A stretch of 62,000 nucleotides of DNA, from contig NC_087081.1 in the NCBI RefSeq assembly GCF_026151205.1, forward strand, positions 9,673,113 through 9,735,112. Reading direction: 5' to 3'. The stretch is from Bolinopsis microptera (Eukaryota > Ctenophora > Tentaculata > Lobata > Bolinopsidae). Position 1 is the stretch's first letter; every line of letters starts with the position of its first letter. Shown piece after piece: positions 1-60,976 of this stretch. The notes beneath the pieces were generated by a model. That model worked only from the letters and a program-made list of their open reading frames with translations, was not told where the DNA came from and made no database searches. A program made the position numbers and the translations under genes.

Positions 1-478
1 TAGCAAGGTGTATCTCCGATGGGCATTTTCTCAAATTATACCTAGCAAGGTGTATCTCAGATGGGCATTTTTTCAAATTATACCTAGCAAGGTGTATCTC
101 AGATGGGCATTTTCTCAAATTATACCTAGCAAGGTGTATCTCAGATGGGCATTTTCTCAAATTATACCTAGCAAGGTGTATCTCAGATGGGCATTTTCTC
201 AAATTATACCTAGCAAGGTGTATCTCCGATGGGCATTTTCTCAAATTATACCTAGCAAGGTGTATCTCCGATGGGCATTTTCTCAAATTATACCTAGCAA
301 GGTGTATCTCAGATGGGCATTTTCTCAAATTATACCTAGCAAGGTGTATCTCAGATGGGCATTTTCTCAAATTATACCTAGCAAGGTGTATCTCAGATTG
401 ATATTGAAATTATACCTAACAAGGTGTATCTCGGATTGAAACTCAAATTATACCTAGGTAGGCGTACCTCGGATTGGA
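1..478. repeat. 42-bp tandem repeat, about 11 copies
   Basis: A 42-bp unit starting tagcaaggtgtatctc is repeated about 11 times and decays after about 400. It is already in progress at base 1, so the array continues to the left of the window. The unit is a multiple of three and has no stop in one frame, so a 14-residue periodic reading frame exists, but it is a by-product of the array and not a supported gene. Confidence 0.95.
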
Positions 479-758
479 AAAAAATAACTGTGACCTTTAT
501 TTTTTTTGCGATACGAAAAAAACAACCTTAAAAACCGCAGGAAACACTGAAAAAACCTTAAAAACACTGAAATAAAACCTTAAAACCTTAAAAAAAAGAG
601 AGAACCTTAAATCACAACCCTAACTTAGGGTCTGTTCAGTTATTACGTAAGCTACCTGGTGGGTGGCCATCGAACCTAATTGCAACTGATACGACATGTT
701 GGTTATTACAGTTATATTCTAAAGGTTATAATATTATCCTAAAAAACGTTTCACCCAG
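479..758. other. Unassigned sequence upstream of the zinc-finger gene
   Basis: AT-rich sequence with short A-rich iterations (accttaaaa) near 525-600. No coding exon is recognisable. It may hold the 5' UTR, the promoter, or the end of an intron if the gene has exons further left. An in-frame TAA at 740-742 shows that the reading frame of exon 1 does not extend further left without splicing. Confidence 0.4.
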
Positions 759-784
759 ATGCTAGCTACATAGACGAGAGTGAG

Positions 785-46336
<45,552 letters not shown>

Positions 46337-46413
46337 GAGAGGGAGGGAGGGAGGTTTAGTTATATCAGCTTATACTGTTAAAAGACTTTTTATTATAATA
46401 TATGCACTGCACA

Positions 46414-46494
<81 letters not shown>

Positions 46495-47467
46495 TGTTAA
46501 CTTTAGTGGACTCAAGGATTTTTATTGTGAGCTGTTAAAACTGTATTAGTTGAGTTTAGAAATATTCAGGTTATGAACCCAACATTCCACAAGCACACTT
46601 TATGAACCCATACTTGTTTATTTAATGAGTTGACGAGTGGTGCTGTTTAATTTTCAGATACTTAAAATGATTCTTGCCATGGTAATCAATTTTAAATTTA
46701 AACAATCATACAGTTTGAAGCTTAAAATTATTTAATTTGCACAGTTTTCAGCGTGTTTATTAATTTTCATTAAATAATAGCACATTGATTATGATAATAT
46801 TACGTTCATACTTTATCATAAACTAAGCGATGTTGCGTTACATTTTCAATAATCGTGTGATAGTTTGATATATCCCAAGCATCAATCATAATCTACATTT
46901 TAAAAACTTACTGCGTGATTTACTGAACAACGCAGTACTGTTATACTTCGTGATATTAAAACATTTTTAAATCGTTAACAAACTTATTACCAGTTTACTT
47001 TATGTAATTAATCCGATAATTGAACGATAGGGCGATTATTTACTGGTATTTTTCTGAAGTGTCTCTGTGTTCTTCTCGGCCGATCGTAAGAATCAACTTC
47101 AGAATAATAATTTTCTGAAGGTTTAGATCCTTGAAAAGAAATTAGTTCTGCTAAAATTCTTGTATTATGAGTGGTATAGAATGTTTAAAGTCTTATACCT
47201 ATATTATTATAGAATGTCAATTATATCCTTACAGTTATTATGATGACAGTGTTTTTATTATGATATTTTTGATAAACTGACTAATAGTTTATGAAAATAA
47301 TTAATATTAATTTAACGTAACCGCAAACAGTCATAGTGCTTGTGAGTCATATGCAATGTGTAGTTGTATATCCTGTATCATAATAGAGAGAGTAATTTTG
47401 CTTCAAGTATGGAGAAAATGTCAGGCATAGGCAATATTGTTCGATTTTTCCTTTCGCGAAATCAAAA
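46337..47467. other. 3' UTR and downstream sequence
   Basis: Contains a (GT)n tract and AT-rich sequence. No clear AATAAA close to the stop was spotted, so the mRNA end is not placed. Confidence 0.4.
46415..46493. repeat. (GT)n microsatellite, about 79 bp
   Basis: Pure GT dinucleotide tract starting 79 bp after the stop codon, probably inside the 3' UTR. Confidence 0.98.
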
Positions 47468-47469
47468 TA

Positions 47470-48230
47470 CAGGGTGGCCCATAAGTGACTACCCACACGC
47501 AACCTCTTAATAACTCACGTAATTCGTCTCCAAATTGCACCAAAATTTCAGAGATTATAGATATGGGTCAAACTTAGATTTCCTGAAAGTTTCGTAAGCC
47601 ACGCCCAATTACAGTGGGCGTGGCGTGACACTCCCTCTTTTTCACTATTGTCTTCATAAAATGAGAAAGCTTTAAGCTAAGAACTCAAAATTTTTTGCAC
47701 ACATTTGGCTTGATAATTGAAAACCTTTCCAAAAGTTTCAAGTTCATTGGTTTAAATATGGCTGAGTTATGACCATTTTAAAATCCATCGGATATGTGAT
47801 CCGAGCACTCAGTCAGTGATATTTGCACTCAATTAGTGATCTCGTCACCCAATCTGATCAAGAGTAAGGCGTTAGCGTGTATTAATGAAGTTCATTAGGC
47901 TTTGATTGGATACCGATGATGACTTTGCTAGAAAGGGAAACACAAATTTTTAGGATAAAAACCAGATCGTGACCTTTCAGGAAAAGCCGTTCTCTCCACC
48001 ACTTCATCCGGTCTAGTAGAGCCCCAGTGAATTGCATTCTGGGAGTTGACATATCCGTTTATATGGCCTTGTCGCTGTACCAGATTTCGTCCTCAAAGTA
48101 GGGATCCACATTGTGCTTGGACAGGAATGTGTTGGCGAAATCTATCCTCGATTGGAAATCACGGTCCAAAAGTTTGTGTTTCTTTGTGATTCGGTAGGCC
48201 CGGTTAGAAAGGTCTTGCTTTAGGATGTAT
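47470..48230 (-). pseudogene. Mariner-like transposase remnant
   Basis: Reading the minus strand from about 48226 gives RAYRITKKHKLLDRDFQSRI, then HNVDPYFEDEIWYSDKA, then after a frameshift and stop GYVNSQNAIHWGSTRPDEVV. The pattern of an acidic residue before S-D, then G-Y-V-N-x-Q-N and W-G-S, is that of Tc1/mariner-type DDE transposases. The element end CAGGGTGGCCCATAAGT lies at 47470 next to TA. The frameshift and stop show it is dead. Confidence 0.7.
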
Positions 48231-48691
48231 TATCCTATATGGATTGTGTCCACTATTTAAAACTCTACGATTATAAGTGAATTTTGAGGCCCACTTACGG
48301 TTCCATGTGTTTGTAATAGTGCAAAGTTGGAAATTAGGCGGGAAATGTGATGGCGTGTATATCTTGAAAACATGGCAACGCGCAATCGGTCACAATGTTG
48401 AAAAGAAGATCTCGTAAGCGCAAAATTTTCCAATGTCCTGTATATAGGAGTAAGTTGTCGTCAGTTCAGTGAGCCGCGCATTTTAAGCGCGCGATGCTCA
48501 AATTCGCGCCTTACATCGCTCACGCGTTCGCGTGTGCACACACTACGGAGGACGCGGTTTGACGGAAATTTGTTCAAGCCCTTCGAGACAATCATAACTT
48601 TATTCAGTCTTCCTATGACTATCAATTGATTACGGCCGTATCCAGAAGATCCAAGTATATCGCTTCTCACAAGGAACCATCTACGTAGTGC

Positions 48692-52183
<3,492 letters not shown>

Positions 52184-54049
52184 TACGCTAAAGCCTTCGA
52201 AAAGGTGGATCATTCCCTACTTCTTAAAAAGGTTAAGTCGTATGGAATACAATTACAAGGTAATCTGTACAAATGGATTGAGCAATTCCTCCTTGATAGG
52301 ACTCAAACGGTCATTGTTGATGGAAAACATTCTAGGCCAATGCCGGTTATCAGTGACAGTGGAGTACCGCAGGGGACCGTACTTGGTCCAATCCTCTTTT
52401 TTTCTTTACGTAGGAGGTGCACGATAAAAATAAACTTGCTCGGATTTAAAAAATTTTTGTACCAGTGTTTTCTAGAGACTGTGAGAATTTTCACAATACC
52501 AAATTTGTCATACCTTTTTGGAAAGATCAGTGAATTTCGCCTAAGTGCCATATTTGATGGTGCGCGGCTTTTGGAGCAAAAGTAGCTGTAAAACTAAAAG
52601 TCGCGTAATTTGACCAAATTCGTCCAAATTTGACCATTTTTGTCGTATTATTCGGATTTATCTTCAGTTCCTTAAATGAGATCATTCTGAAAATTGGCGA
52701 CGACCTTCCAATAGGGCTTTTACAACTGTCCGAAAAATTTGGTGGATATCGGAGTTGATATAGTGATCAAAATGGGGCAAAATACGCTGCTTTTAGCTGT
52801 AACATAATGTCTGTTAATTGGATATGCTTTAAATTTTTCGGACACTTTCCTTGTAAGTCTATGAGTAAGCTTACCAATTTTTGTTGCAATTGGAGGTCGG
52901 GAAGGATACTCAATATTTATTTGTTTGAAGAAAATTGTGCTGGCCGAAATTAGCGCTAAAAAACCATCCTACAGTCGGCACGCGCGGCTCACTGTCGATG
53001 GCGCACTACCTACTTTACGTCAACGATCTAGATCAGTACGTAAAAGATTCCAAACTTAGCAGCTTTGCCGATGACACCCGAATAGGCAGAAAAATATCAA
53101 CTTTAAACGACTGCAATCTTCTTCAAAAAGATCTAAACAGAATCATACGTTGGTCCGAGGACAACAACATGAAACTGCACGAAAACAAGTTTGAACTTGT
53201 TTGCTATAGAACACCGGCCTCTAAATCACTTTCAGAGGAGCTGCCATTTATGAGTGACATTGACATACGTTGCCACTTTTCGCGCGATATTGGGATACGA
53301 AACATGTATCAAGAGTGACATCACAAACTACACCACTCCAAATGGATCAGTCATACTATGACTCATAGAAAGAAGCCCATTAGTGCGTGACCTAGCAGTC
53401 GACATGTCCGATGATTTCTCCTGGACACCACATATCAATATCATGGTTGACAAGGCACGTCAGATGGCATCTTGGGTTCTTGGAGTATTCAAAGACAGGA
53501 CAACACCTGTTATGCTCCAGCTCTACAAATCCCTGATAAGGTCCAGAGTGGAGTACTGCTGCCCGCTTTGGAATCCAAACAAGATCTATGATATCCAGTC
53601 TATCGAGAGCATGCAACGCCAGTTCACTAGACAGATTCTAGGGCTTAGAGACACCGATTATTGGAATAGACTGAAGGAACTGAAACTTACATCACTGCAA
53701 AGACGCCGAGAACGCTACACCATCATACATCTGTGGAAAGTTCTCCAGAGTATATGTCCGAATGACCTAGATGTACAGTTCAGAGAGAATGCCAGACTGG
53801 GAGTTAAAGTTATACTCCCTTCTCTCACAAAAAGCTTCAGCTGCTGCACGCTCCACCTACGACCACTCATTCGCAGTGAGAACTGGAAGACTCTGGAATG
53901 TTCTCCCCAAAATTGTCAATACTCAAAGGACTTTGACAAGCTTCAAGACATCTCTTAGAAACTTCCTAGACAACCTTCCAGACAAGCCCCCTACTCCTGG
54001 ATACAGTGTAGAAAACTCTAACTCAATAATAGACTGGTGCAGTCATTAG
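52184..54049 (+). pseudogene. Broken non-LTR reverse transcriptase (CR1/Jockey-like)
   Basis: Three pieces of one retrotransposon protein. 52184-52403 gives AKAFEKVDHSLLLKKVKSYG and SGVPQGTVLGPILF, the palm region of the reverse transcriptase. After a 601-bp insertion, 53013-53318 gives YVNDLDQYV and SSFADDTRIG, the FADD catalytic motif. 53383-53958, then shifted to 53771-54049, gives the thumb and C-terminus (SRVEYCCPLWNP, then TYDHSFAVRTGRLWNVLP). An extra T before the insertion and later frameshifts disable it. The N-terminal endonuclease is not visible upstream, so the copy is 5'-truncated. Confidence 0.88.
52412..53012. mobile_element. hAT-like non-autonomous insertion in the reverse transcriptase
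   Basis: 601 bp bounded by ctttacgt at 52404-52411 and 53013-53020, an exact 8-bp duplication. Ends are related inverted sequences, (t)aggaggtgcacgat and the complement of atggcgcactaccta. An 8-bp duplication and a TAGG-GTGC type end fit the hAT superfamily. Removing it rejoins GPILF to YVNDL in the reverse transcriptase, apart from one extra T. Confidence 0.82.
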
Positions 54050-55378
54050 TCAAGGAGGTGGTCCGCAGATTGCGTGATAGCCGTGAAGATACCTACTTCT
54101 AAACCTATCAATAGGTTCAATAGGTAGGTAAGTTTGTCAAATATCATGAATTTGTTACTAAAAGTTGCGTCTTGTCAAGCTGATTACGATCCTGTAAATA
54201 TTATTCCAAAATACCTGTCACTTTTGAAGTTATATGCATTTGAAGCTTTAAATTGGTCATTTGTGGATATTTTTTACACGTATTTTAAAAAATCTTTGAA
54301 ATCTATATCTCGCTCCTTAAAGCTCAAAATTGAGAACATTCCTGTTTCAACAACTTAAGTGTATGATTATCAACTACACTCACACGAACTTGTGGAGCGA
54401 TATCTCAAGAACTCTTTGATTGGTAGCCATGTACAAGTTTGTCGGTGCCAAAAATTGTAATTCCGCTTCGTTCGATACTATTCGGCTCGCAACTTTATTT
54501 TCGTTTGTTCAATCAAATAATCCTTTGAAGAGGTTATTTTAAACGTTAATATAAAGATTCAGCAAAAAAATTAGCTTAATACCTTTAAAAATGGCTAAGA
54601 AATCGGTATCACAATGACAGACTTGACCGAAGTTTTTAAAAGCTTAGAAAAGATAGAAGAGAATTTTTCCGGATGAGGGAATATTTCAAACTAAACTTTT
54701 TTCTTCTTCCCATGGCCATACTTGCATAATATAAAATAAAATTTAGGGTGGCACTAAAAAAGGTTTTGGTGTGTGTCCCCTTAATACTTTTAACACTACT
54801 GCACAACAAATAATTTGAGTGCACTATGTAATTATCAGGGCTATAAGTTTGAAACTGACTGGATCGGAGGGGGTTCGTAGTTCCCCAGTATGAGTATTAT
54901 CTTAATCTGGCAAACCTGTGTTTCATTTGTTAATGTTGTACGAAATCCTATTGGCTGGCAAAATATCAAATACTTCAACTGCCAGGTCTCTCTCTCTAAT
55001 CGGCATATCCGTCATAATTATTTTGATTTTGGGGTTGAATTAACAATTTTATTTTAGGTTAATAAATATTTAAATCTCATAAATGTAGCCTTTCTTCTCC
55101 ATGTCAAACCAAATTATACATGGAGAATTTCAAACCTGCATCTAAATACCTGATTTCCTCATTTTGGCGCTGTAATTATCAAACAGATCCCGCAATTAGG
55201 TGGCCCCAGATTTAGAATTATGGAGGCTAGAGGTCCAGCTGGCTCCAGTAGGGTGTAGTAAGTGCTTTAGAGCGGTCCCGGATATTAATTTTCTAATGAG
55301 CACTCTCGTCTGAAGCTTATCTACTGAAGGTTGCAGATCAGTCTGCTAGTTCCGGCTTTTCTTGGGTTGTTCGCTTTA
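54050..55378. other. Intergenic sequence: no gene seen
   Basis: The beginning is probably the 3' UTR of the retroelement. The rest is AT-rich and featureless to my reading. Confidence 0.4.
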
Positions 55379-55790
55379 ACGTTATTTTAGTGTTCCTGTT
55401 GTTCTAACCTTGTTTTATAACGTCATTTTAGGGTTCCTGTTGCTCTAACCTTGTTTTATAACGTTATTTTAGGGTTCCTGTTGTTCTAACCTTGTTTTAT
55501 AACGTTATTTTAGTGTTCCTGTTGCTCTAACCTTGTTTTATAACGTTATTTTAGGGTTCCTGTTGTTCTAACCTTGTTTTATAACGTTATTTTAGTTTTC
55601 CTGTTGCTCTAACCTTGTTTTATAACGTTATTGTAGGGTTCCTGTTGCTCTAACCTTGTTTTATAACGTTATTTTAGTGTTCCTGTTGCTCTAACCTTGT
55701 TTTATAACGTTATTTTAGTGTTCCTGTTGTTCTAACCTTGTTTTATAACGTTATTGTAGGGTTTCTGTTGCTCCAACCTTGTTTAGTTGT
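55379..55790. repeat. 41-bp tandem repeat, about 10 copies
   Basis: Unit gttcctgttgctctaacctt plus gttttataacgttattttagg with small variants (ttgctc/ttgttc). Confidence 0.95.
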
Positions 55791-56309
55791 TTAGTAGTTT
55801 TATTTTGTATTTTCTTAGGTCCTAAAAAAAGTCAGATTTGTTTAATAAATAAAGTTCCTGAAAGATGGTAGTTCTTGACATTATGCAAACCGTGGGAGCT
55901 TACTTTTACTCAACAAATTGAATTCATTTCAGAAGACAGATTCGAACCCACAGTTATAAATATAATCAATCGAAGAATCATCAACTGTCCAACATCTTAT
56001 TTCATTTGTATCCTTTTATCGGGATTATCAAAATAGTACCTAATATTATGCAGATATACTTTTTATTGCATTTGATAAATAATTTGTATGCGTCTAGTAT
56101 CTCTTGTCTAGTATCTCTTGTCAAATTATACAGATATCAACGTACTACACTACGAAGTGAGCAGTCAACTGCTGCCATAACTTAACCGTGTTTAAAATAT
56201 TTGTAGATTATGATACTATGAACCATCAAAAAAATATTGACCATCTCACACATAACTACGCCAAACTTGTTGTAAATTGTCGCATGTCTGACATCAAAGT
56301 GATGCCGCC

Positions 56310-56535
56310 ATTTGACACCGTGTAATGCCACCATTTGACACCGTGTAATGCCGCCATTTGACACCGTGTAATGCCGCCATTTGACACCGTGTAATGCCGC
56401 CATTTGACACCGTGTAATGCCGCCATTTGACACCGTGTAATGCCGCCATTTGACGCCGTGTAATGCCGTCATTTGACACCGTGTAATGCCACCATTTGAC
56501 ACCGTGTAATGCCGCATTTGATACCGTGTAATGCC
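56310..56535. repeat. 23-bp tandem repeat, about 10 copies
   Basis: Unit aatgccgccatttgacaccg plus tgt. Overlapping minus-strand open frames (HYTVSNGGI-like periodic peptides) come from the array, whose unit is not a multiple of three. Confidence 0.95.
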
Positions 56536-58114
56536 GCAAATAATTAAACCGCATTTACTTCTCCCCAGATGATAGAGATCTTAAAAAGAGTTGCTGTGAT
56601 TATAATTATAATGGTTCATACTTAAATAGCTCTATATACTATTACAAAAGCTTTGATCAACCAACTTTGTTGAAGAGAGTCTCACGTTGCGACCTCAACT
56701 ATAAATAGAAATGAGTGTCACTGTCATGGGCACCGCCTGGCAAAGGAGGGCGTATATTATTTGTAAATGTAACCTTTCCTGAAAGTAATATTTACACAGT
56801 AATTACAAATATCTATCTACAAGCACCTCATTACAGTTTAACTGTGATTCTTCGTTTTCAGTGTATCTTTGCTCTCAACATCTAGTTAAGCAACCTAGTT
56901 TCTTGCGTCCCCCCCCCCCCTTCTTGCGTTTACTCTGTTGAAGCAAGAATAATGCACGTGGAATACCATTACCACGTGCATAATTTGACAAACACAATTG
57001 CTGTAAAATTTGAAAATAATTAAATGAAAACAAGCATGATTCATGAACAATGAAGTCCACAAAACAACCGAATTCTGTTGATATTAAAAGTATTATTCCT
57101 CTTTGTGGCGGCTCACTACAATTAAATTATCATTCTGCTTCTTTCATCTTTTCTTGAGGAGACAAATGATTTGTTCTGACACGGTTTATTGACCACTAAT
57201 TTTCCTGACCTTCCCAAGCAAATTGTTATGATGTTGAGATATCTCGTACTTTACTACTCCCTCTAATGTCTTCTGTTATTGCCTTATTTGGTCATATTGG
57301 TTCCACGTGACAACTTTTATTGCCTTTTTTGGTCATATTGGTAACTGGGCAGCAGACCAGTCCGACTGTCCAAGCTACTCCCTGTGCGGTAGTGGTGAAG
57401 TTTATATTATTATTAAATCTTTAAATGAATTCGACGAATTCTGTAATGATCAAACACTTAAATGCAAATGAGGGAGTAATTAAATCTCGATTAAGGAAGA
57501 TTTATGATTATAGCCGGTTGATGAGAGTTGAACCGGTTTACACTAGTTTGCCGTTGAGTCATTGAGTGGGGATTGCTCCATTATTTTGATAGATCTGAAA
57601 TGGTTTGAATGATTATTCATTTACTTGGACACTGCCAGATAATATTTGACGATGCTTCGTAAACTGGAAGGTATTTTTATATTCGTATATTTCATTAATA
57701 AAAATATTGTGTTTTCATCATTCTCTCATTCTTAACTCTTTTTGCTGTTTTTATAATTCTGAATCATTATCATTAAGCATTACTTTAAACAATCTTAATA
57801 TTATGTTCATTATTATCGCAGCTACATTTGATGGGATTTGCGAATTTTAACCGATTGGAACTAATCACAAAACCTTCAGATAAGATCATGACCATATTTG
57901 ATAACTGTCCCTCCTGTCCCTGCTTTCCTTCCCTTATCTCCTACTTCAAAACTTCTGAAAAGTAAGTCATTTTATTATTCTCATTAAGTCATTATATAAT
58001 CTTAATTCCATGACCATTTTCAATTTCATGGTCGGGTTTTGGTAGGACTTAATTAATAATTTATTACTACAGACTGTTTGACGTTTGTGTTTATCGATAG
58101 TTGTAAATAATATA
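56536..58114. other. Intergenic sequence: no gene seen
   Basis: AT-rich, with a 12-nt C run near 56911, a short palindrome around 56954-56980, and two copies of attgccttatttggtcatat near 57278 and 57321. Confidence 0.45.
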
Positions 58115-58600
58115 CAGGGTGTTTCAAAAACTATGCCCTGATTTTTAAAAACAATAAAAATTGTATAATGAAGCAAAATGCCCATTATCAGTTGCCATCA
58201 GTTCATAAAGCTTACAAATTTAATTTTTTAAGCTCATTTGTTCCAGCGATTCAACTTTGTTAATCTTTTTGGCTCTGTTCCAAAAAGTCGAATTTTGAGG
58301 AAAATGGGGTTCACAGTACATCCAAGCTGCGACTTTCTCTCTTGTTCTCTATTTGTTGGAGTTTGTGTCTGTTTTATTTGAATTTTGTAGGCAAACTTCT
58401 TCAGCTCTTTCCTCAAAATTCTCCAAACTGAAGTTGTCGATAACTTAAGCTCCCTACCGGCTATACCTACCTGTTCTTGGACTGTTCTCTAATTTTCTAT
58501 GCACCCTTTTGATATTCTTGTCAGAACATCCTTGGTTTATTATGAATTTGGGTTTCTTATCTTTTCCATTCACAGATGTGATGTATAGCCTGTATAGTAG
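58115..58600 (-). pseudogene. Second mariner-like transposase remnant
   Basis: The minus strand gives KFIINQGCSDKNIKRVHRKL, ENSPRTGRYSR, then after a stop STTSVWRILRKELKKFAYKI and QIKQTQTP. This is the helix-turn-helix region of a Tc1/mariner-type transposase (the S-x-x-S-V-x-R-I-L-R-K-x-L ... Y-K-I-Q pattern). The element end CAGGGTGTTTC is at 58115 next to TA. Only the N-terminal half is present and it has a stop. Confidence 0.72.
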
Positions 58601-58835
58601 TGATGTATAGCCTGTAGTCAGTGTATGCGCGGCGCGAGTGAATTTTAATGTATTACTATTAGGCAATAAGCCCAATTTGTATGTATAATGTTAAAGTCAT
58701 TATTGTAATGGTATATTAGAACCAGACAAACACAAAGTGTGAACTGTGAAGGGCCTGAGCGGAACCCCTCGGTTTCAGTTCCTTGTTTAACACTGCCGTA
58801 CAGCAAGGTCATCCACCAAGTTTTCAAGGCTGGGC

Positions 58836-59250
58836 CAGTGATGCACACCGGTTCATTTTTCGCCAACCGGCGGCGGCGTGCCCAAAATGGCCCGGCGTGG
58901 CGGCGTTCGGCGGCGTGGAACATAATTTAGTCAAAATTTAGGTTTGAATTTCCAGGCCCACAAAAATTGTGGCGCGTACGTGCGTGCATGAAATAATGAT
59001 GTAATAAGTGTGGTTTTTACAATTATATTTGGTGGTTGTTACAATTTTATATTTAAGAAAAATCAAATTCTTAACATTGTCGTTGGACAATTTGGATCTC
59101 CTAAAGTTTAAAATCAACCCCGACTGGCTCCAATAACTCCATACTCTTTCTATTTCCTTTCACGCCACGCCGACTTGAGAGGTATCGGCGTGTCGGCGTG
59201 TGCAGAAAATGTGCCGGCGCGGCGGCGTCCGGCGGCGGCGTGCATCACTG
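58836..59250. mobile_element. hAT-like MITE (415 bp) with 8-bp target duplication
   Basis: Begins CAGTGATGCACACCG and ends with the inverse, cggcgtgcatcactg. It is flanked by ggctgggc at 58828-58835 and 59251-59258, an exact 8-bp duplication as made by hAT transposases. Both ends carry CGGCGG-rich subterminal sequence. No ORF. Confidence 0.88.
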
Positions 59251-59317
59251 GGCTGGGCACATAGCTCACACCACAAATTGCTCTGTCAAATGTGACACGC
59301 GTAGTATTATAGTATAC

Positions 59318-59826
59318 CGGGGGGATCGTACACTTAGTACCGGACATGACGTTGGTGGGTGGGTCATTTTTTCTTCTAAGAACACAGTTAGTACATGGTA
59401 CTAACTGGTGGGTCTACTGCCCATTTTCCAGAAAAACAGTTAGTACATGGTACTAAAGGGGGTGTCTAACCCCAAAAAAACCCATTTTACCTCAAATTTC
59501 AATTTTGGGAATGGGTTTTGAGGTTTTTTAAAGTTTTTTTTTTGGGTTTTTTTTTAATTTTTAAAATTTTTAAAAGTCTTCCTTTAAAGTTTAAATGAGC
59601 TCTTTTAAAAAAAAGCAATTTCTGGGTGGGTATCTTATTCTATATACCAAAAAAACAGTTAGTACCACGATTTTTCGACAGTTAGTACCGCAAAAGGCGG
59701 CAAAAGGGGTGGGTGTCTTACGTATTATCCAAAAAACAGTTAGTACCGCAAAGGGGGTGGGTCGGTCTAGTGAAAAATATCCAAAACTACACTTAGTCGA
59801 CGTGATGTCCGGCACTTGGTACCTGA

Positions 59827-59874
<48 letters not shown>
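59318..59874. mobile_element. G-run foldback element (about 557 bp)
   Basis: Left end ccggggggatc...taccggacatgacgt is matched in inverse by acgtgatgtccggcac...gatcccc at the right, which finishes in a run of 47 C (59828-59874). agtata flanks both sides and may be the target duplication. The interior repeats acagttagtacc at least five times. Confidence 0.78.
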
Positions 59875-59875
<1 letters not shown>

Positions 59876-60137
59876 AGTATACTGATGTGTACAATTATAA
59901 AACAAGAGTATAGTTCACTTTCAACTTTTTTCTTACAAGTTCTTAAAGTTAAATTACAAATAAAAATTAAATAAGCTACGGCAATTGAATTGAATCACAA
60001 GTGTTTCCCTATTTAAAACATAGTGTAAAACATAGTGTTCATATTATTAAAGTCAGCTGAACAGCTTGTATAGTTGTAGTGCAGTGAATGGAAATCTAGC
60101 GTCCGCCACAACGAAACAACGGGTGCAATTCTTGTTA

Positions 60138-60976
60138 TAAAGAAGGTACCGTAAAAAATAGTCCCGTATAAATATAATAGTTATTACCTAGCAGTAGCGC
60201 ACAGGAATTGGGTAAGCTCGTCGGCTGACGGCTTACCCAATATTTCTATACCGTCTCTACAAATAACAACGACTACCTTGGCCAATGGCCATATATTTTA
60301 CAAAGTAGTAGATCTATTAACGTTTTGATTAAATTATCAAAGTTATAGCCAGACTTTTGTATATTTTCTACTGCACCACGAGACGGTATTGCTCTGGTAT
60401 TACTATTAGTTTACCACGTGTTTTGAGTAATGATAAACGACATGTACCGTGAGCGCCCGAGATATATTTTACCGGAGAATTAGAAGTTAGACTCCATTCC
60501 CGCCCTCCCTATTCTTTAAACATTAATATATTCTTTTGTGTTTTCAGTTTTTTTTAAAGCAATCCAGCTCGGGGTTCAATTGCCATCGGGTTTCGTGCAA
60601 GTCAAAAATCACTGATTAATTTTACAGGTTATATTTTAGTCTGTCGTGTGCTGAATATATTATCTTTGTATGGTTGTATCGGATTGTTTTTGTTATCAGG
60701 TTTCTAGAGTATGTAATTGTGTTGCATTGAAATCATTTTAGTTAGTCTCAACAACTGCACTTAACGATGGATCATTTTTATAAAAGCCTCATTTTTTGTT
60801 TCATGATCTCAAAATTGGAAATGATGTTGAAAATAAGAAATGACTAAATAACGGTCAACGACTTATATTACTACTAGTACGAATACGATCATATTAAAAA
60901 CAAACCTCTGTGTTTCTTCAGGTTTTTGAAACTATTTCAACTTACAAAATTATTATACATAATGCTAACATGAATT
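60138..60976. promoter_or_regulatory. Upstream region of GPCR 2
   Basis: No gene seen. A hairpin, attgggtaagctcgtcggct against cggcttacccaat, is at about 60208-60240. The stretch should include the promoter and 5' UTR of the following gene. Confidence 0.35.

Larger units (their letters stand above)
58571..60137 (+). repeat. Dispersed repeat family R3, copy 3, split by insertions
   Basis: Matches copy 2 from gatgtgatgtatagcctg through ataagcccaatttgtatgt, again at gacacgcgtagta (about 59296), and from gagtatactgatgtgtac (59875) to gcaattcttgtta (60137). The gaps are filled by unrelated sequence, a hAT-like MITE and a G-run foldback element. Confidence 0.75.

Noticed and set aside
8-439. 143-codon open frame of 14-residue repeats
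   Set aside because: Produced by a 42-bp minisatellite with no stop in one frame; no start context or domain.
56182-56554. Minus-strand frames of HGVKW-like repeats
   Set aside because: By-product of the 23-bp tandem array.
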